From positions 1 to 64,000 of the forward strand of contig CAKVCL010000009.1 in assembly GCA_934725855.1 (NCBI GenBank): a DNA stretch of 64,000 nt, in the 5' to 3' direction. The translations under genes and the position numbers were made by a program. Below the pieces are notes generated by a model. It was not told the DNA's origin, searched no databases, and was given only the letters and a program-made list of their open reading frames with translations. Shown here piece by piece: positions 1 to 7,880 of the stretch. Positions within the stretch are counted from its first letter, which is position 1. Each line of letters begins with the position of its first letter. The DNA comes from an uncultured Cellulosilyticum sp. GTDB taxonomy: Bacteria > Bacillota > Clostridia > Lachnospirales > Cellulosilyticaceae.

Positions 1-110
1 TAGTATTTACAGAAATGAATGACTTGGTCACTTGTATTTATTGGAATTTATAAACTACTTTCTTGTAAAGTGGTGTTCATTTAAAAGGAATTAAAAATAA
101 AAGTTCGGTA

Positions 111-126
111 AAAAGTTCGGTAAAAA
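111..126. repeat. Candidate attL core of the prophage
   Basis: AAAAGTTCGGTAAAAA here is repeated exactly and in direct orientation at 38780-38795. Each copy is the second half of a tandem pair of AAGTTCGGTAAAA units (101-126 on the left, 38771-38795 on the right; the two pairs differ by a single A). It lies 10 bases beyond the stop codon of the integrase gene, where an attachment site is expected. The exact crossover point cannot be fixed from sequence alone. Confidence 0.7.
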
Positions 127-136
127 TCGTTAAGAT

Positions 137-1336
137 TTATGTGAGTGCATCGTACAATTCATCTTGTTTGTTGGCGGCTGTACGTATGCTATCTTTCATA
201 ATATGAGTATAAATCTTAAGAGTAGTTTCTATATCAGCATGTCCGGCTAATTCTTGAACTTTTCTTATATTTTCTCCAGCTTCAATTAATCTTGTAATAT
301 AGGTGTGGCGTAAGGCATGAAAAGTAATTCCCTTATAAGTAGTTTTACCATCTATAGTTACTGGTCTTATCTTAGCTCTTTCACAAGTTCTTTTATGGTA
401 GGCAAGAAGATTTCTAGGTGAAAGCGGGGTGTTATTGGAAGTAGTAAATACGAAAGAATCTTCATTATAATTTTTAGGTTTGTGAGCTATCAGCAGTTCA
501 TTTAAAAAGTTCGGAATAGGAATATCCCTATATCCAGCTGACGATTTTGGTGGTTTCGTAATAGTTTCTTTTTTATATTCTCCGGTATTAGAATAAATCT
601 TTACATTTTGCATAACTTCAACAACTTTTATCACTTTACGCTCTGTATCGACACAGTTCCATTTCAAACTTATAACCTCAGATTTACGCATCCCTGTAAA
701 AAGAGCAGTTAACATAGCAAGTTTATATTTTTCATGCTCTAATGCTTTAATATATGCTTTTTGTTCATCTAAAGTAAAGCAATCATCTGTCTTAGATATT
801 TTGTTATTCTTTTTAGGCAAAGAAATTCCTTTTACAGGGTTTTTGCGTATAAGATTATTTGTACAGGCATATTCAAAGGCAGCCAAAAGTAATAGATAGT
901 GTTGTCTCACATAAGAATAAGAATATTTGTTGCCTAGATTGTTTAAAAACTCTTGAATAGATATTTGAGTTATTTGGGATATTTGCATTTCTGAAATTTG
1001 AGAGGTTTTAATATTTTTGTTGTAGATATTATTTAGAAGCTCAAAAGTACTATGTGTAACCTCATTAATTTTAACTGTGAATAAGTAAGTATATACTAGC
1101 TGACTAACCGTCAAACGTTGCTTATTTAAGGAGGAACCATGAGTTTCAATATCTAATATATAGGCTTTCATTTTTTCCTCAGCAAGCTTTTTGGTTTTAC
1201 CCGTAAATTCTTTTTTTACCCCATCAATAATAGCAGTGACACGCCAAGAACTTACGATTTCCTTCTTTGTTTTGGGGTCTATTAATATTTCACCTGTTTT
1301 AGGGTCTCTTTTATAACGAATACTATATGATGCCAT
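137..1336 (-). CDS. int: Phage tyrosine recombinase (integrase)
   Basis: This 399-residue site-specific recombinase integrates and, with an excisionase, excises the prophage. The N-terminus (about 1-60) resembles an arm-site-binding domain, residues ~75-180 a SAM-like core-binding domain, and ~190-390 the catalytic domain. The catalytic set is visible: R217 in GMRKSE, H340 and R343 in HALRH, H366 in AGHAD and nucleophile Y376 in KIYTHI. Length and layout match the Tn916/phage Int family. The gene ends 10 bases from the direct repeat taken as attL, which supports its role. It is transcribed toward the chromosome junction and is well separated from the rest of the prophage. Confidence 0.95.
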   Translation of the reverse strand: MASYSIRYKRDPKTGEILIDPKTKKEIVSSWRVTAIIDGVKKEFTGKTKKLAEEKMKAYILDIETHGSSLNKQRLTVSQLVYTYLFTVKINEVTHSTFELLNNIYNKNIKTSQISEMQISQITQISIQEFLNNLGNKYSYSYVRQHYLLLLAAFEYACTNNLIRKNPVKGISLPKKNNKISKTDDCFTLDEQKAYIKALEHEKYKLAMLTALFTGMRKSEVISLKWNCVDTERKVIKVVEVMQNVKIYSNTGEYKKETITKPPKSSAGYRDIPIPNFLNELLIAHKPKNYNEDSFVFTTSNNTPLSPRNLLAYHKRTCERAKIRPVTIDGKTTYKGITFHALRHTYITRLIEAGENIRKVQELAGHADIETTLKIYTHIMKDSIRTAANKQDELYDALT

Positions 1337-1631
1337 TAGTTAAGTCCTTTCAAGTAGTCGATGGTGTGTACTTCAAGTATAGATAAAACAATTTAGATTC
1401 TAATATATGCTGTAATAACTTGGAAGGTAAATAGACCTATATTGGCTATTTACAGTTTAGATTTAAAATAGTAACTTCTGGGATTTACAATATTGCTTAT
1501 TAGTTCCTTATCAGCATTAAACTAATTATATGAGGTGAAAGCCTAATCTCATAGTTTTGATATAAATAATCTGATAGCAACTTAGCAGTCCAAACATTAC
1601 CTAGAAAGTCAAAATCGTTAGGCAATTTATG
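1337..1631. other. Intergenic stretch without a recognisable gene
   Basis: AT-rich DNA between the integrase start and the IS630 scrap. I see no convincing open frame, tRNA or strong hairpin here. It probably carries the integrase promoter and more insertion-sequence debris. Confidence 0.4.
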
Positions 1632-1937
1632 CTATACTACATCTAAAAGGTCATATTCCATTTCAGCTGTCATCTTGCAATTAGAGGGGGTTTTATCCCT
1701 ATAGTCTTCCAATGCAGACATGCCAAGTTCATTCCAACGATTTAAATATGTGTAAATAGTGATTACATTTAAAGCAAGAAAATCGGAGATTTGTTTTATT
1801 GAATTGCCTTCTGTGAGCATAACAGCTGTAGTAAGAACATTTCTCCCTATTTCTGTAGGGTAAGAGTTTCTTAATTTTTTAGTTCATTTAATGAATACTC
1901 ATGAAGGTCTGCTTTTACTGAGGTTGTTCTGCTCATA
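1632..1937 (-). pseudogene. IS630-family transposase N-terminal remnant
   Basis: A helix-turn-helix segment like the start of IS630 transposases is visible: the reading TEGNSIKQISDFLALNVITI followed by YLNRWNELG, ending at a stop after about 60 residues where a full transposase has ~340. Upstream, an ATG at about 1937 opens a short frame (start MSRTTSVKADLHEYS) that hits a stop and continues in another frame, so the N-terminus is frameshifted as well. The DDE catalytic domain is missing. This is a relic, not a working element. Confidence 0.6.
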
Positions 1938-1973
1938 ATATCATCTCCTAATAGTGTTTTTCTTAGGATATGA

Positions 1974-2026
1974 AAAAAGCAATAAAACATACGGTATATA
2001 TGAGAAGTCAAGCTGGTTTATCTATA
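1974..2026. repeat. 53-bp inverted repeat, left copy
   Basis: These 53 bases are found exactly, in inverted orientation, at 37794-37846, about 35.8 kb away. The left copy lies between the IS630 scrap and the 3' end of parM; the right copy follows the repressor stop codon. It could be an insertion-sequence end or a recombination site. Confidence 0.8.
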
Positions 2027-2065
2027 CATTTATGCAATATTACCCATCTATGAGTTCTACATTTC

Positions 2066-2995
2066 TTATATTTGTACTAAGTATCCTATACAATTACTAT
2101 ACCATCTCATCTCACATTGCACTTCTATGTTATTTCTAACCTTTCCTCCTACTGTCTTTAAAAACTTCTCTGCTCCACCTCCAACAAATACCTTGTCATG
2201 CAAAACTGTCTTTCCAAACTTATTCTCAATATCCTTCATAATATCCCTGCATACACCAATTGCATCACTTAAATGCTCTTCTAAATTAAACTCTCCTTTT
2301 TCTGTCCTAATAATAGGCTTATTGCTATTAAATTTCCTATCAATCTGCTCAATAGTAACTTCAACACCTTCTTGAGCAATCTTCTCTTGCAACGCCTTAT
2401 AAATATCATAAAGTGCAATATTTACTGTTCCATAATTAACGATCTTAAACTTTCCATCCCATTCAATAAGAAGAACATCTGTTGTTTTAAGTCCTATATC
2501 TATGATCAGTGTTGTATTATCTTTATCAATATAAGGACTAAGTGGCTTAACTGCAGCATACCCCTCTGCCATTACCTTTACATCCACAATATTAACTGAT
2601 ATCTCTTTTCCATTAACCACACCCTCAATAGTACCAAGTCCTCTCAACTTTTGTGCAAATTCTTCCTTTTTGGCTTTATAGATACTAATAGGAAGTCCTG
2701 TGCCTAGATTAATATAATGATTGCCTGCTCCATATACTGCATTTACTGCCCAAAGTATCTGATGTTCAATATATTCACGATTAGTTTTATCTACATTGGT
2801 TAGGGTTGATTGTCCAACACCAAGTGCTATCTTCATTCCTCTACATTCGATAATATCTCCGCTCATTAATGCTGTATCTGTTGAATATACACTATAAGTG
2901 TAGGCATTAATAATGTTGCCATCTGCTCCCATCCCTGCTACACAAATTGTTGAGTTGCCTAAATCTATCCCTATATTTTTCACGTTCTTCGCCAT
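2066..2995 (-). CDS. parM: ParM/Alp-type actin-like plasmid segregation protein
   Basis: A 309-residue actin-fold ATPase expected to form filaments that push sister plasmids apart. Actin-type nucleotide motifs are visible: phosphate-1 GIDLGNST near residue 9, phosphate-2 IIDIGLKTTDV near 172 and adenosine motif VFVGGGA near 275. Length fits the ParM/Alp7A/StbA group. It is last in a three-gene minus-strand set (HTH protein, ribbon-helix-helix protein, ParM), the usual order for a type II partition cassette. Its presence in an otherwise integrative prophage suggests that the phage can live as, or descends from, a plasmid. The C-terminus looks near complete although IS debris starts about 40 bases downstream. 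Confidence 0.85.
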   Translation of the reverse strand: MAKNVKNIGIDLGNSTICVAGMGADGNIINAYTYSVYSTDTALMSGDIIECRGMKIALGVGQSTLTNVDKTNREYIEHQILWAVNAVYGAGNHYINLGTGLPISIYKAKKEEFAQKLRGLGTIEGVVNGKEISVNIVDVKVMAEGYAAVKPLSPYIDKDNTTLIIDIGLKTTDVLLIEWDGKFKIVNYGTVNIALYDIYKALQEKIAQEGVEVTIEQIDRKFNSNKPIIRTEKGEFNLEEHLSDAIGVCRDIMKDIENKFGKTVLHDKVFVGGGAEKFLKTVGGKVRNNIEVQCEMRWYSNCIGYLVQI

Positions 2996-3013
2996 GCTGT
3001 CTGCTCCTGTTGT

Positions 3014-3295
3014 CTAAAATTCTTCTACTTCATCATATTGGTTATTATTGGTGTAAATTGGTGCACTGTGATGCCAGTTTGTTTCCGTTTGAGATCCGAT
3101 TGAGGTTTCAATAACATGGGTGGGTGTGGTAAATGTTTCTTTTTGTACCGCTACGCCTTCACCTTGACTCAATATATACCAATCTAATGCTTTATTGATT
3201 TCACCATTTAAAGTGCGATAATTTATTTTTGCTAGTTGCTCAAGCTGCTCCTTTATTTGAGAGCTTATTGATATGCTAATTCTTTTGGTTTGCAA
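3014..3295 (-). CDS. Ribbon-helix-helix DNA-binding protein, probable ParR
   Basis: A 93-residue protein whose first ~45 residues (KRISISISSQIKEQLEQLAK and on to EINKALDWY) have the beta strand plus two helices of MetJ/Arc ribbon-helix-helix proteins. The tail is polar and ends acidic (DEVEEF). Directly upstream of an actin-like ATPase gene, such a protein is normally the ParR adaptor that binds the centromere and caps the filament. That role is inferred from gene order; the family resemblance is visible. The start overlaps the end of the upstream HTH gene by 31 bases, implying coupled translation. Confidence 0.7.
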   Translation of the reverse strand: MQTKRISISISSQIKEQLEQLAKINYRTLNGEINKALDWYILSQGEGVAVQKETFTTPTHVIETSIGSQTETNWHHSAPIYTNNNQYDEVEEF

Positions 3296-3852
3296 ATTGC
3301 TCCCTCCTTAAAGGCTAGTTGCGAGATACCTGTCCATTCACTGGGTACTTCTTTGTATGTAGAACAAATCTCTTCATTCTTTCTGAATACTAGTCTAACA
3401 CTTTCATCAATCGTTCCACCACTTAAAAGGACTTCAACTTCTTTAAAACGTTTCTTAAGTCTTTCAAGAGCATCTTCTGCCCATGTGCTAAGGTCAATAC
3501 CTCTCCACATAATTGGCTTTCTTTTAGATTCAAGAGATACAACTTTTTCATCTTCTTGTTGCTCTTGAGGTTCTTCTTTTTTTACAACATGAAGAATACG
3601 TTTGTAGAAATTTTCAATTTCAGACACTACATACTCTTTAGTAATTAAGGATCTAATAATATCACTTGCTCTCTTAGGTGTAACATTTAAAAGCTCTGCA
3701 AAATATCTGTTAGATGCATAGCAGCCATTGCCTTTATCAAGTGCCTTAATCATTGCTAAAATAACTTTTTCTTGAATTGATAGGTTTTCGTCTTTTAAAA
3801 CCTCAATATCAATCCATATTCCTTCTAAAGTGTTTGTAGTAGTATTTTGCAT
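3265..3852 (-). CDS. Helix-turn-helix protein, possible plasmid replication or copy-control protein
   Basis: A 195-residue protein opening with a winged-helix-like DNA-binding region: EKVILAMIKALDKGNGCYAS then ELLNVTPKRASDIIRSLITK (about residues 28-75). This is the pattern of HTH_36-type replication proteins and phage regulators. The middle is charged and the C-terminal ~70 residues are unassigned. It heads the operon with the ribbon-helix-helix and ParM genes and is transcribed away from a small repressor gene. Candidate DnaA boxes lie some 600 bases upstream. A role in replication initiation or in regulating the partition operon is possible; the sequence alone does not decide. Confidence 0.55.
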   Translation of the reverse strand: MQNTTTNTLEGIWIDIEVLKDENLSIQEKVILAMIKALDKGNGCYASNRYFAELLNVTPKRASDIIRSLITKEYVVSEIENFYKRILHVVKKEEPQEQQEDEKVVSLESKRKPIMWRGIDLSTWAEDALERLKKRFKEVEVLLSGGTIDESVRLVFRKNEEICSTYKEVPSEWTGISQLAFKEGAICKPKELAYQ

Positions 3853-3897
3853 TGTTGTATCCTCCGTGATGTCTGTTTTATGTTAACTGTATTATAC

Positions 3898-3951
3898 TAT
3901 AACGGATATAACCAGTCAACAAGTATTTAATATAAAGGCTATAACCAACAG
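3898..3951. promoter_or_regulatory. Direct repeats in the divergent promoter region
   Basis: Two imperfect direct repeats, TATAACGGATATAACCAGTC (3898) and TATAAAGGCTATAACCAACA (3931), are spaced 33 bases apart between the minus-strand HTH-RHH-ParM operon and the plus-strand XRE gene. They could be operators for the XRE protein or a small parC-type centromere bound by the ribbon-helix-helix protein. Confidence 0.5.
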
Positions 3952-3999
3952 AGTATAATATGCTAAAATAAGGGTATACAAACAACGAGGTGACACTAT

Positions 4000-4203
4000 A
4001 TGACTATTACAAACAACATAATTGCTATATTAGAGCAACAAGATAAGACTATTTATTGGCTTGCAAAAGAATGCAATATGAAATATGAAAGCGTTCATAG
4101 ATTAGCAAATAACAAAACCGAGTCTATTAGATTTGAAAATATGGCTAACATATGTAAAGCTTTAAACTGCACTCCAAATGACCTATTTAATATCTGCAAC
4201 TAA
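4000..4203 (+). CDS. Small XRE/Cro-type transcriptional regulator
   Basis: A 67-residue protein that is essentially a single lambda-repressor-like helix-turn-helix: DKTIYWLAKECNMKYESVHR carries the turn and recognition helix, and LCKALNC-like spacing (ICKALNCTPNDLF) ends the domain. It belongs to the YozG/HTH_26 group of minimal regulators. It is transcribed divergently from the HTH-RHH-ParM operon across a repeat-bearing 147-base gap, so it probably controls that operon and itself. The ribosome binding site (ACGAGGTGAC) lies 7 bases before ATG. A strong terminator follows at once. Confidence 0.8.
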   Translation: MTITNNIIAILEQQDKTIYWLAKECNMKYESVHRLANNKTESIRFENMANICKALNCTPNDLFNICN

Positions 4204-4227
4204 CAAAATATCGTTAGTTGCTTTTTT
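4196..4227 (+). terminator. Rho-independent terminator after the XRE gene
   Basis: GCAACTAAC (4196-4204) pairs perfectly with GTTAGTTGC (4213-4221) across an 8-base loop and is followed by six T residues. The stem includes the stop codon of the gene. Confidence 0.9.
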
Positions 4228-4264
4228 ATTTACAACAGTAACAATCGTCACTGTCTCTCTATTA

Positions 4265-4486
4265 TTGTTGTTATTATAAATATATTATAAAAGTTATTAT
4301 AGATATATTATTTACCCCTGTACTCAGGCATTCCCCACCCTCTTTTCATTCATCCCACCCTACCAATAGATGGTATGCTCTGGATGAAAATAGATAGGCT
4401 AGCACCCCTAAATATAGGGTTGGTATAAGAATATGTATAGGTGTGTGGATAATTATGTTAATAAGCTGTGTATAATGATTTATACC
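4265..4486. other. Candidate plasmid-type replication origin
   Basis: This 360-base gene-free gap holds an extremely AT-rich run (4265-4312). It also holds two same-direction DnaA boxes on the minus strand: TTATCCACA (4444-4452, perfect consensus) and TTATACACA (4467-4475, fits TTATNCACA). GGTATAA at 4422-4428 and TTATACC at 4480-4486 bracket them. Together with the nearby partition genes this suggests an origin; function is inferred. Confidence 0.45.
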
Positions 4487-4513
4487 AAAAAGAAACCAAC
4501 CCGAAGGCTGGCT
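4486..4513 (-). terminator. Terminator downstream of the MBL-fold gene
   Basis: On the minus strand GCCAGCC, tetraloop TTCG, GGTTGGT forms a seven-pair stem with two G-U pairs, followed by TTCTTTTT. It ends the transcript that comes from the hydrolase gene at 4589. Confidence 0.8.
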
Positions 4514-4588
4514 TATAAATTAAACAAATATTAAATTAAAATTGTTATAGCAGTAGTTTTCTGACGTTAAAATTATCACTTGTAAATA

Positions 4589-5425
4589 TTAAATATTATT
4601 AAGCATATTAGTACTTAAAGTTTTGAATACTTGACAATATCTTTTAAACCCTTCCTGTCCAACAATATAAATATTAGGCATATATGAATACCTAGCTTTG
4701 GAATAAGCAATTCGTAACAAACCATTGTCAATAGCAGTATGGTTACTAAGTGCAACATCAACCTTTTTTTTACTAGCTTCTTCAATAAAATAGTCTAGTG
4801 AAGATAGATATGTTTGGATATCTGTTCTAGTCCATGGCGGAGTAGTCCCACCCCAAAGAGCAGCCATATGGAATGTACCATTATCTTTGACAGGGAAAAT
4901 ATAACTCAAGCAACCAGGCGTATGCCCCGGTGTACCGTATACATAAATCTTTTTGTTACCACATTCAATAACATCTTTATCATTTAAATATACATCAATA
5001 TCATAATCTTTCCATGTCTCAGGTCTATTAGGCTTGGTGGGATGTTGACACCAGAAAATGTCATCGACTTTTGACATATAAGTCTTTACATTGTGTTTAT
5101 CCACAAACCATTTACCACAACCTGTATGATCTACATGTCCATGAGTAAGTATAAGTTTATATAGCGAATCAGGATTCCATCCTACCTCTTTAATGGCATT
5201 GACAATTGCCTCATATGCCCTAACCGAAGGCCAAATTGCATCTATTACAATAAGTCCCTCAGTTGATTTCAACACAAAACAATTGGTTTCTTTTTGAGAA
5301 ATAATTAATAAATCATCAAAAATAAGGGCATGTGTAAAAAACGACATATCTTCCATATCACGAATTGTTTGTTTTGTAAAAATAGGCGTATCTAATTTGT
5401 TTGCTACATTATTTATTCTCTTCAT
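4589..5425 (-). CDS. MBL-fold metal-dependent hydrolase
   Basis: About 278 residues with the metallo-beta-lactamase fold. The zinc motif HGHVDH (H97, H99, D101, H102 counted from an in-frame TTG two codons upstream) is intact, and a later GTPGHTPG supplies the next metal histidine. An ATPW/HTAIDNG region near the C-terminus may hold the last ligands. Substrate unknown: the family includes glyoxalase II, lactonases and others. I chose the ATG at 5425 because GGAGA lies 7 bases ahead. It has no known phage function and sits between lysis genes and the plasmid-like module, so it looks like lysogenic-conversion cargo with its own terminator. Confidence 0.8.
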   Translation of the reverse strand: MKRINNVANKLDTPIFTKQTIRDMEDMSFFTHALIFDDLLIISQKETNCFVLKSTEGLIVIDAIWPSVRAYEAIVNAIKEVGWNPDSLYKLILTHGHVDHTGCGKWFVDKHNVKTYMSKVDDIFWCQHPTKPNRPETWKDYDIDVYLNDKDVIECGNKKIYVYGTPGHTPGCLSYIFPVKDNGTFHMAALWGGTTPPWTRTDIQTYLSSLDYFIEEASKKKVDVALSNHTAIDNGLLRIAYSKARYSYMPNIYIVGQEGFKRYCQVFKTLSTNMLNNI

Positions 5426-5616
5426 TACCAAATCTCCTCTACATAATTAATACTCAGTAATTACGCAGAGATTATTCTTTTTGTAGGATGCATCTTTTGA
5501 ATTATTTTCTTATCCAATATGTCTCATCTACTTTCTAAATTAAATTTTGGTTTATCAAGTTACTAAATATCTAACTAATAACTCTAGTATATATCCATTA
5601 CAGTTGTTTGTAAATT

Positions 5617-6252
5617 CTATCTATTATAGTTTGCAAACTTCACCACTAATGCTCTTACATTATTTTTACTATACTCACCTTTAATCCACACCTCCGGACT
5701 GCAGATAATCCCTTTGTCTTGCAATACTTTAACAGCATCCTCAAACTCTTCATCCTTACTCATTGACTCCACTACATCTTGCTTAAGCTGTTTCCATGCT
5801 TTTTCATTCTCCACATAATACTTAGGACAAATCTTACCTGTCACATCATAATGCCTAATAATTACCTGTGTTGGCTCTAACTTATACCTACTGCACAAAT
5901 CTACTAATAACTCAATAAGGCTCTTATATGCTAAATCTGTATATCTTCCTGTATTATCAGAATGGCATACCTCAATACCAATGGAATAATTATTTGCCTT
6001 GCTTGCATGATAAGCCACTTCATTTTCAGGTACACACCTAATAACCACACCATCATTACCTATGATATAGTGGGCTGATGCATATACCCCTCTTCCATCC
6101 TTTAGGCTATCAAAATACTTTGCATTGTTTTCTGCTGTACTCCCTGCATTGCCAACCCAATGAACAACGACATTTTTAATTGTTCCTATCTTAATTTGTG
6201 GTCTACTCCACTTGTTTGGTGTGATTAACATCTCTTTAACTTTAATTGCCAT
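5617..6252 (-). CDS. N-acetylmuramoyl-L-alanine amidase (endolysin)
   Basis: A 211-residue cell wall hydrolase that cuts the bond between muramic acid and L-alanine at the end of the lytic cycle. Residues ~20-160 form an Amidase_2/PGRP domain: VVHWVG supplies the first zinc histidine, ASAHYII is the core strand, GIEVCH follows, and RHYDVTGKICP gives the second histidine and the cysteine ligand. The C-terminal ~40 residues (VKVLQDKGIICSPEVWIKG) look like a short wall-binding or SLH-like repeat. No signal peptide is seen, so release depends on the holin immediately upstream. Typical endolysin size and place, after the tail genes. Confidence 0.92.
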   Translation of the reverse strand: MAIKVKEMLITPNKWSRPQIKIGTIKNVVVHWVGNAGSTAENNAKYFDSLKDGRGVYASAHYIIGNDGVVIRCVPENEVAYHASKANNYSIGIEVCHSDNTGRYTDLAYKSLIELLVDLCSRYKLEPTQVIIRHYDVTGKICPKYYVENEKAWKQLKQDVVESMSKDEEFEDAVKVLQDKGIICSPEVWIKGEYSKNNVRALVVKFANYNR

Positions 6253-6267
6253 ATTTATATTTCCTCT

Positions 6268-6510
6268 CTACCCTTTTATATTTGCTACAATCTGATCTAG
6301 CTTTGTATTAATATCTTTTGCTAAAACCGCATTTGTTTCAAGAAGCGCCTTGTTAGTCTGAGATAATTCCTCAAGGTGACATAATAAGCGTTCTTCTCGC
6401 TCTTTTGTGTCTGTTCGATTTTCGTTTTGCACCTTAGCCACATAACATCCCAATACTGCTACACATGCAATTGGAAATCCTACGCTCTGTAATAATTCAA
6501 TAAAATTCAT
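6268..6510 (-). CDS. BhlA/UviB-type holin
   Basis: An 80-residue protein with one N-terminal membrane segment (about residues 8-25, FPIACVAVLGCYVAK) followed by a charged amphipathic helical tail with RTDTKEREERL. This is the signature of the BhlA/UviB holin-like family of Firmicute phages and bacteriocin loci. It lies 15 bases upstream of the endolysin gene in the same operon, completing a holin-endolysin lysis pair. Holins vary widely, so the family is assigned from topology, size and neighbourhood. Confidence 0.8.
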   Translation of the reverse strand: MNFIELLQSVGFPIACVAVLGCYVAKVQNENRTDTKEREERLLCHLEELSQTNKALLETNAVLAKDINTKLDQIVANIKG

Positions 6511-6521
6511 TCTCTCTCCTT

Positions 6522-7364
6522 CTAGTAATATTCAATAATCTCAAATCCATAAACAATGTTGCTATATGAAGTCCCTGCCGACATATTTTGAAACAAAACT
6601 GTATTGTTATTGCTAATATATGGGACTACCAAATCTGCTGAACATTTAATGACATTAATAGATGACTTGGTTGGCTCTAAGGATGTTATTGATACTGCAA
6701 ATGAACTGCTAGCATCAATCTTGGTAATTTTCCCCTTGTATGTTGTCACTTTCTTAACTGTTCCCTTATTCATATTGTTAATAGCACTAATAATCTCATT
6801 CTTGATGCTATTTATATCTTCTAAGCGAATCTCCATATCGGCTACCTGTTCTGCAAGCAAGATAATATTTTCTCTTATATCTTGATGTGCATGATGATGC
6901 GTATTGTGTTCTGCCATTGATTCAGCTGTTAAATATACAAGACTATCATTAATTGTTGCTGTAATCTGTGCCGCATTGCTTACCATAACTGTTACGTAAA
7001 TCAGTTTTTCATTCAACGAGTCTTTTGAAATATAAGAGGCATTTTCTGTGTAACCATACATATAGAGGTGTTCAATGCCATCGTTGCCTTTAGCGTAAAT
7101 GCCTATTTCACTCCAATTAAAATCACTTTTAATATCTTCAACCTTTAATACTACTGAAAGTGTTACCTGACTACCATTTCTATCTAAATTGTTAATTGGT
7201 AAGTTTTGTTTAATACTTACCAACCCTTCTGCAAAACCTAAATCTCCCTCATATATGCCATCCCCTAATTCTATTCTTGTAAACTCTATTGGTTCACCTG
7301 CTAGTGCTTTAGACAATAGCTCCATACCTTTTGTTGTTAGACTTTTATTTTTAAATTCGCTCAT
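6522..7364 (-). CDS. Tail fibre / receptor-binding protein
   Basis: A 280-residue protein at the end of the tail operon. Its first ~150 residues (LTTKGMELLSKALAGEPIEF, then ELGDG and SEIGIYAK) are the N-terminal domain of Mu/P2-type tail fibre proteins that docks on the baseplate. A histidine-rich HNTHHHAHQDIRE and a helical linker follow. The C-terminal ~70 residues are beta-rich and probably form the tip. It is short for a fibre, and the usual separate fibre-assembly gene is absent. It follows the DUF2313 gene by 9 bases. Confidence 0.8.
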   Translation of the reverse strand: MSEFKNKSLTTKGMELLSKALAGEPIEFTRIELGDGIYEGDLGFAEGLVSIKQNLPINNLDRNGSQVTLSVVLKVEDIKSDFNWSEIGIYAKGNDGIEHLYMYGYTENASYISKDSLNEKLIYVTVMVSNAAQITATINDSLVYLTAESMAEHNTHHHAHQDIRENIILLAEQVADMEIRLEDINSIKNEIISAINNMNKGTVKKVTTYKGKITKIDASSSFAVSITSLEPTKSSINVIKCSADLVVPYISNNNTVLFQNMSAGTSYSNIVYGFEIIEYY

Positions 7365-7373
7365 CTTGGCTCC

Positions 7374-7880
7374 TTATATTCTAATTTCATCTGCTGTTCT
7401 TATTTGCATTCCCACATAATAATCCATCTGTATTGGTTCTAGAGTAGTAACATTTAATACTAAATTACAAGGAATCTTCCTCCTTAAATCATCATAAATC
7501 ATTGGTATGAGATGCTCCTTTAAAGCTACTACACTGATTGTAAGCGTGTAGCACTTATAATCTATGTCTAATAAAAAATTCCCCTTACCAAGAGTGGTAT
7601 TTAACATATTGTTTAACCAGCTCAAAGTAAAAGGAATGGTTGAATTATATTTATTTAGGATATTAAATTTTCTTGTTGCTACATCCTCTACATAACCAAT
7701 ATTTAGCATCTGCTCGTATTTTCTTAAGCCTTCATTATTTGCTGTTTCAATAAATTGATTATCTTGCAATTGTTGCAGTTTTTTTCTTAGCTCATCAATC
7801 TCCAGGCTGCAGACTTTATCCAGTTCTTGAAACTCTTTAATTTCACTTACAAACTCAGGCAAATATTTCTTTAATCTCAT
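7374..7880 (-). CDS. Baseplate protein, DUF2313/YmfQ (XkdU-like)
   Basis: A 168-residue protein of the family that caps baseplate wedge assembly next to the baseplate J protein in Mu-, P2- and PBSX-like phages. Visible features are the acidic start LPEFVSEIKEFQELDKVCSLE, the conserved middle NEGLRKYEQMLNI and TRKFNILNKYNS, and a C-terminal alpha/beta half ending in TLEPIQMDYYVG. The start overlaps the last codon of the baseplate J gene by four bases, showing tight operon packing. Family assignment rests on recognisable sequence plus fixed gene order. Confidence 0.85.
   Translation of the reverse strand: MRLKKYLPEFVSEIKEFQELDKVCSLEIDELRKKLQQLQDNQFIETANNEGLRKYEQMLNIGYVEDVATRKFNILNKYNSTIPFTLSWLNNMLNTTLGKGNFLLDIDYKCYTLTISVVALKEHLIPMIYDDLRRKIPCNLVLNVTTLEPIQMDYYVGMQIRTADEIRI

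Noticed and set aside
1954..2139. Plus-strand frame across the 53-bp repeat
   Set aside because: It covers non-coding IS debris and the parM end in antisense; composition is not coding-like.
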